Source of the DNA: Caldilineaceae bacterium bin5
Lineage (GTDB): Bacteria; Chloroflexota; Anaerolineae; Caldilineales; Caldilineaceae
Assembly: GCA_002238445.1 (NCBI GenBank)
Contig: MPML01000053.1
Span: forward strand, 1 to 35,106
Reading direction: 5' to 3'
Length of the DNA: 35,106 nt
Both the position numbers and the translations under genes were made by a program. The first letter of the stretch is position 1, and the number at the start of each line of letters is the position of its first letter. Positions 32,712 through 35,106 of the stretch are shown piece after piece. A model generated the notes under the pieces. It did no database searches. It saw only the letters and a list, made by a program, of their open reading frames with translations, and was not told the DNA's origin.

Positions 32712-32956
32712 AGGATTGATGTTTAGGGGTAAGTCGAACAGTTGGAGGAACCTTTCTCTGTATCTTTACCTCAATTATAGCACACAGCAGAAACACCAGC
32801 CGCCGGAGCGTGTGTTCTGCTGCGGCCATTATCTACTGTCCATCACAGCTTTTTATTGTCAGCGGCCAAGCCGGGGGCGTATAATGTTTCTGCATGCACT
32901 GTTGCCACGCTAACTGCGGTGGCTGGCCGCGGGTATTTCCAGAACGCAAGGTCCGG
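32712..32956. other. Divergent intergenic region
   Basis: 245 bp between the secreted nuclease (minus) and the P-loop gene (plus). It contains a good plus-strand promoter (32856-32885) and a lone minus-strand TATAAT at 32779-32774. No RNA gene seen. Confidence 0.5.
32856..32885 (+). promoter_or_regulatory. Sigma70-type promoter of the P-loop/enolase-superfamily unit
   Basis: TTGTCA (32856-32861), 18 bases, TATAAT (32880-32885), about 70 bases upstream of the ATG at 32957. Confidence 0.7.
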
Positions 32957-33832
32957 ATGAGTACTGAATTTGAACTGCTGGCAGACGGTCTTGGCATCGG
33001 CCGACCTCCCCCTGGCTGGGTCGCAATCGTCGATATGCCGGTGCTGATCCTCGTCGGCGTGACGGGCGTGGGCAAAAGTACAACTGTCGACGCGCTGCGC
33101 GCCCGCTGGGGCGAAATTTCGCTCCTGCCCAACAGGCGCAAGATAGCCGATCTGCTTGTAATCCCGACGGTTCAGGGCTGGGACGGGGACCCGCCCACTG
33201 CGGTTACGGACCGGCGGCGGCGCTTCGACTACACGGGGCGCTACCGGCAGCGGCATTCCGGTGGGCTGGCGCACGCGTTCAGCCGGCTGGTGTTGCAGCG
33301 CCAGACCGCTGGGCCGGACAGGGGCGCACTGACCGTATTCGACGGGCTGCGGGGCGCGGACGAAGTCACGTTCGCGGCGCAGAGCCTGCCGCTGGCCCGC
33401 TTCGCCGTCCTCAACGCGCCCGATGTGGTGCGGGTGGAGCGGCTGTTGCAGCGCCAGGATGCTTTCGACCAGGTAAGTGCAAACGCCGGCGGCCAGCGAG
33501 CAGGTTCCAGTGACGGCACGCCGCATGCCACACGCCACAGCGCTGCCGATTCTGGCGTGGGATTCCGCTGGGAGGAAGTGGCGGAGGGAGGCGAGCTCTT
33601 CACAGACGAGGAGCAGGCCCATCTGGCTGCGCTGGTGACCCGGGGCGAAGTGGACGGCGCCGAGCTCGCGGCCAAGATCGCCATCGTCGCGGCCGAACGC
33701 CGCAACTACGACCCACATGCCGCCGTCGAAATCCTGCGCGCCGCGGCCCCCGACCGCACCGTAGTCGTCGATACGACGGCCCACTCTCCTGTCGAGGTTG
33801 CCGCAAAGCTGGAGCGGATCGCGGCCAACTGA
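32957..33832 (+). CDS. P-loop NTPase-like protein, unknown function
   Basis: 291 residues from the ATG at 32957 (AAGG upstream; the frame is open to 32894, but that part starts at the promoter and reads poorly). A Walker A motif G-V-T-G-V-G-K-S-T is at residues 34-42 (VLILVGVTGVGKSTTVDAL). A possible Walker B is GALTVFDGLRGADEV. The pattern suggests a small-molecule or nucleotide kinase-like P-loop protein, but I do not recognise the family. Residues about 180-205 (SANAGGQRAGSSDGTPHATRHSAADS) are low-complexity and look like an insertion. The C-terminal part (ERRNYDPHAAVEILRAAAPDRTVVVDTTAHSPVEVAAKLERI) ends like kinases with a helical lid. It has its own promoter and lies 14 bases before an enolase-superfamily gene, with which it is probably co-transcribed. 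Confidence 0.7.
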   Translation: MSTEFELLADGLGIGRPPPGWVAIVDMPVLILVGVTGVGKSTTVDALRARWGEISLLPNRRKIADLLVIPTVQGWDGDPPTAVTDRRRRFDYTGRYRQRHSGGLAHAFSRLVLQRQTAGPDRGALTVFDGLRGADEVTFAAQSLPLARFAVLNAPDVVRVERLLQRQDAFDQVSANAGGQRAGSSDGTPHATRHSAADSGVGFRWEEVAEGGELFTDEEQAHLAALVTRGEVDGAELAAKIAIVAAERRNYDPHAAVEILRAAAPDRTVVVDTTAHSPVEVAAKLERIAAN

Positions 33833-33846
33833 CATCGGGACCTTCC

Positions 33847-34968
33847 ATGTCTACCACCATTGAAACCATCGAACCGATTCCTTTCCGCCTGCCGTTGCGG
33901 GAACCGCTGCGCTGGGGCGCGGCCAGCGTCATGCCGGAGGCGCGTCACGTCCTTGTACAGGTGCGGCTGAGCGATGGCGCTGTAGGTTGGGGGGAGGCGC
34001 CGCCCCGGCCCACAATCTACGGGGAGACGGTAACCAGCATCTGCAGTGTGATTCGCCACGAGATGGCGCCCCGGCTGGTGGGCGAGCTGCTCGACGATTC
34101 CACACTGTCCTCTCTCTACGGACGCCTGCAGACGGTCAAAAATAATCAGACCGCCCGCGGCGCTCTCGATATGGCCCTCCACCATGCCCTTGCCAACAGC
34201 CGTCGCCGTACTCTCTACGAGCATCTGGGCGCGAGCCGTTCGCAGGTGCGAGTGAGCTATATTCTGGGCCTGGGCGACTTGGATGACAGCCTGGCCGAGG
34301 CCGAACGCATCGTCGCGCAGGGCGTGCGGGTGTTGAAAGTGAAGGTCGGGCAGAAATGGGGCGAGGATCTACAAAGACTGCGACTCCTGCGGGATCAGTT
34401 CGGGGAACAGGTCGATCTGTACGTTGACGCCAATGAGTGCTTCCAGCCGCAGAATGTACGCCAGCGCCTGGAAAAGATGGCCGAACTGAATGTACTCTAC
34501 TGTGAAGAACCGCTGCCGGTGGAGTCGATCCTGGCCCGCGCCGCGGTGCGCAAGGCCTGTACGCTCGCGGCCGGCTCTGCCCTGCCCCTGCTCATCGCCG
34601 ACGACAGTGTGTTCAGCGCCCGCGACCTGCGCCGGGAGTTGAGCATGGACACCTTTCACATTCTCAATATCAAGACGGCGCGCACGGGGTTCACCGAATC
34701 GGCGCAAATGCTGAACCAGGCGCTGGTTGGCGGCAAGGCGGTCATGGTCGGTTCCCAGGCCAGCACCGGCTGGGGGACAGTGCAGGCGGCGCTCTTTGCC
34801 GCCAGGCCTGGTATCGACCTGCCGTGCGAGCTGAGTTTCTTCCTCAAGCTGCAGGAGGACTTGCTGACCCGGCCGCCCATGCTGCGCGACGGCTATATGG
34901 ATGTGAGCGCGCTGGCCCAAGCTGAGATTGACGAGGACCGGCTGCGGGATACGCGGGTGAATGAATGA
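33847..34968 (+). CDS. Enolase-superfamily enzyme (mandelate racemase / muconate lactonizing / dipeptide epimerase type)
   Basis: 373 residues, normal for the superfamily. The N-terminal capping domain (IEPIPFRLPLREPLRWG.. with VGWGEAPP and TARGALDMALHHALA) is followed by a TIM barrel with all key residues: catalytic KxK in VLKVKVG, metal ligands in DLYVDANE, YCEEPLPV and LIADDSVF, and the barrel-end Lys in ILNIKTARTG. Members abstract a proton next to a carboxylate. The KxK plus later Lys pattern is that of the muconate lactonizing / dipeptide epimerase / o-succinylbenzoate synthase subgroup, so an epimerase or cycloisomerase is likely, but the substrate is not determined. GGGA precedes the ATG. 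It follows the P-loop gene by 14 bases on the same strand. Confidence 0.88.
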   Translation: MSTTIETIEPIPFRLPLREPLRWGAASVMPEARHVLVQVRLSDGAVGWGEAPPRPTIYGETVTSICSVIRHEMAPRLVGELLDDSTLSSLYGRLQTVKNNQTARGALDMALHHALANSRRRTLYEHLGASRSQVRVSYILGLGDLDDSLAEAERIVAQGVRVLKVKVGQKWGEDLQRLRLLRDQFGEQVDLYVDANECFQPQNVRQRLEKMAELNVLYCEEPLPVESILARAAVRKACTLAAGSALPLLIADDSVFSARDLRRELSMDTFHILNIKTARTGFTESAQMLNQALVGGKAVMVGSQASTGWGTVQAALFAARPGIDLPCELSFFLKLQEDLLTRPPMLRDGYMDVSALAQAEIDEDRLRDTRVNE

Positions 34969-35064
34969 GTCAGTTCTTTGTCTCTGAACATCTACGCAGC
35001 CGCAACTGATTCGCAACCCTGAACGAGGCGAGCAAAGGTGTTCTTTCTCCGCTCATTGTTGTAT

Positions 35065-35106
35065 TTTGGGCGGTCGGGCCTTCGGCCCTCCCTTGTGCAG
35101 GGGCTG
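35065..35106 (-). repeat. 42-bp dispersed repeat, copy B, cut by window end
   Basis: Reverse complement of 7279-7320 with one difference. It contains the hairpin GGGCC-TTC-GGCCC. The match runs to the last base, so the repeat, and perhaps a larger element, continues beyond the window. The bases between the enolase-superfamily stop and this repeat (34969-35064) show nothing else. Confidence 0.85.

Overview
The window looks like a GC-rich bacterial chromosome segment, most likely from the Chloroflexota (Anaerolineae/Caldilineae-like). This placement is an inference from overall style: Thr/Pro-rich 'TATPT' linkers in a giant secreted repeat protein, two sugar ABC importers without a local ATPase, a membrane-anchored family 5 solute-binding protein beside secG, and tRNA genes without an encoded CCA. 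No rRNA or other decisive marker is present.

Layout. 1-3973: the 3' part of a very large secreted mosaic protein (fibronectin type III repeats, low-complexity linkers, two blocks of plant-like leucine-rich repeats). 3974-5295: a duplicated terminator-containing repeat flanking a small exported coiled-coil protein. 5296-6758: a visibly AT-richer two-gene unit, a DGQHR-motif protein overlapped by a GIY-YIG nuclease; this is the strongest candidate for an uncharacterised system (defence, DNA modification or mobile). 6759-7596: a repeat-rich gap holding a MITE-like element with perfect 19-bp inverted ends.

7597-19641: a catabolic island. A LplB/YtcP-type importer (two permeases and a lipoprotein) and an FAD oxidoreductase lie on the plus strand. 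They face a minus-strand operon of an SDR-like epimerase, a DapA-like lyase and a Gfo/Idh/MocA dehydrogenase. A second sugar importer (Tat lipoprotein and two permeases) diverges from that operon. Two similar sigma70-type promoters (TTGACA-N17-TACA[G/C]T) sit back to back in the divergent gap, which suggests uptake and conversion of one class of sugar or sugar acid under common control.

19642-23507: a minus-strand housekeeping stretch with tRNA-Leu, an FtsB/DivIC-like protein, initiator tRNA and a second CAT tRNA (in one probable transcript with a clear promoter and terminator), a family 5 solute-binding protein, secG and tatA. 23508-27289: a second MITE-like element, recN and an NfeD-type membrane protease, on the plus strand. 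27371-30400: a minus-strand run of a phosphoribosyltransferase, endonuclease III, and an OLD/PARIS-like AAA ATPase with an overlapping DUF4276 (TOPRIM-like) partner, a second candidate defence module. 30510-32711: a secreted endonuclease/exonuclease/phosphatase-family protein. 32957-34968: a P-loop protein of unknown role next to an enolase-superfamily (mandelate racemase/muconate lactonizing type) enzyme. The window ends inside a 42-bp dispersed repeat that also occurs, inverted, inside the element near 7.3 kb.

All functional names come from motif recognition by eye. No database search was run.
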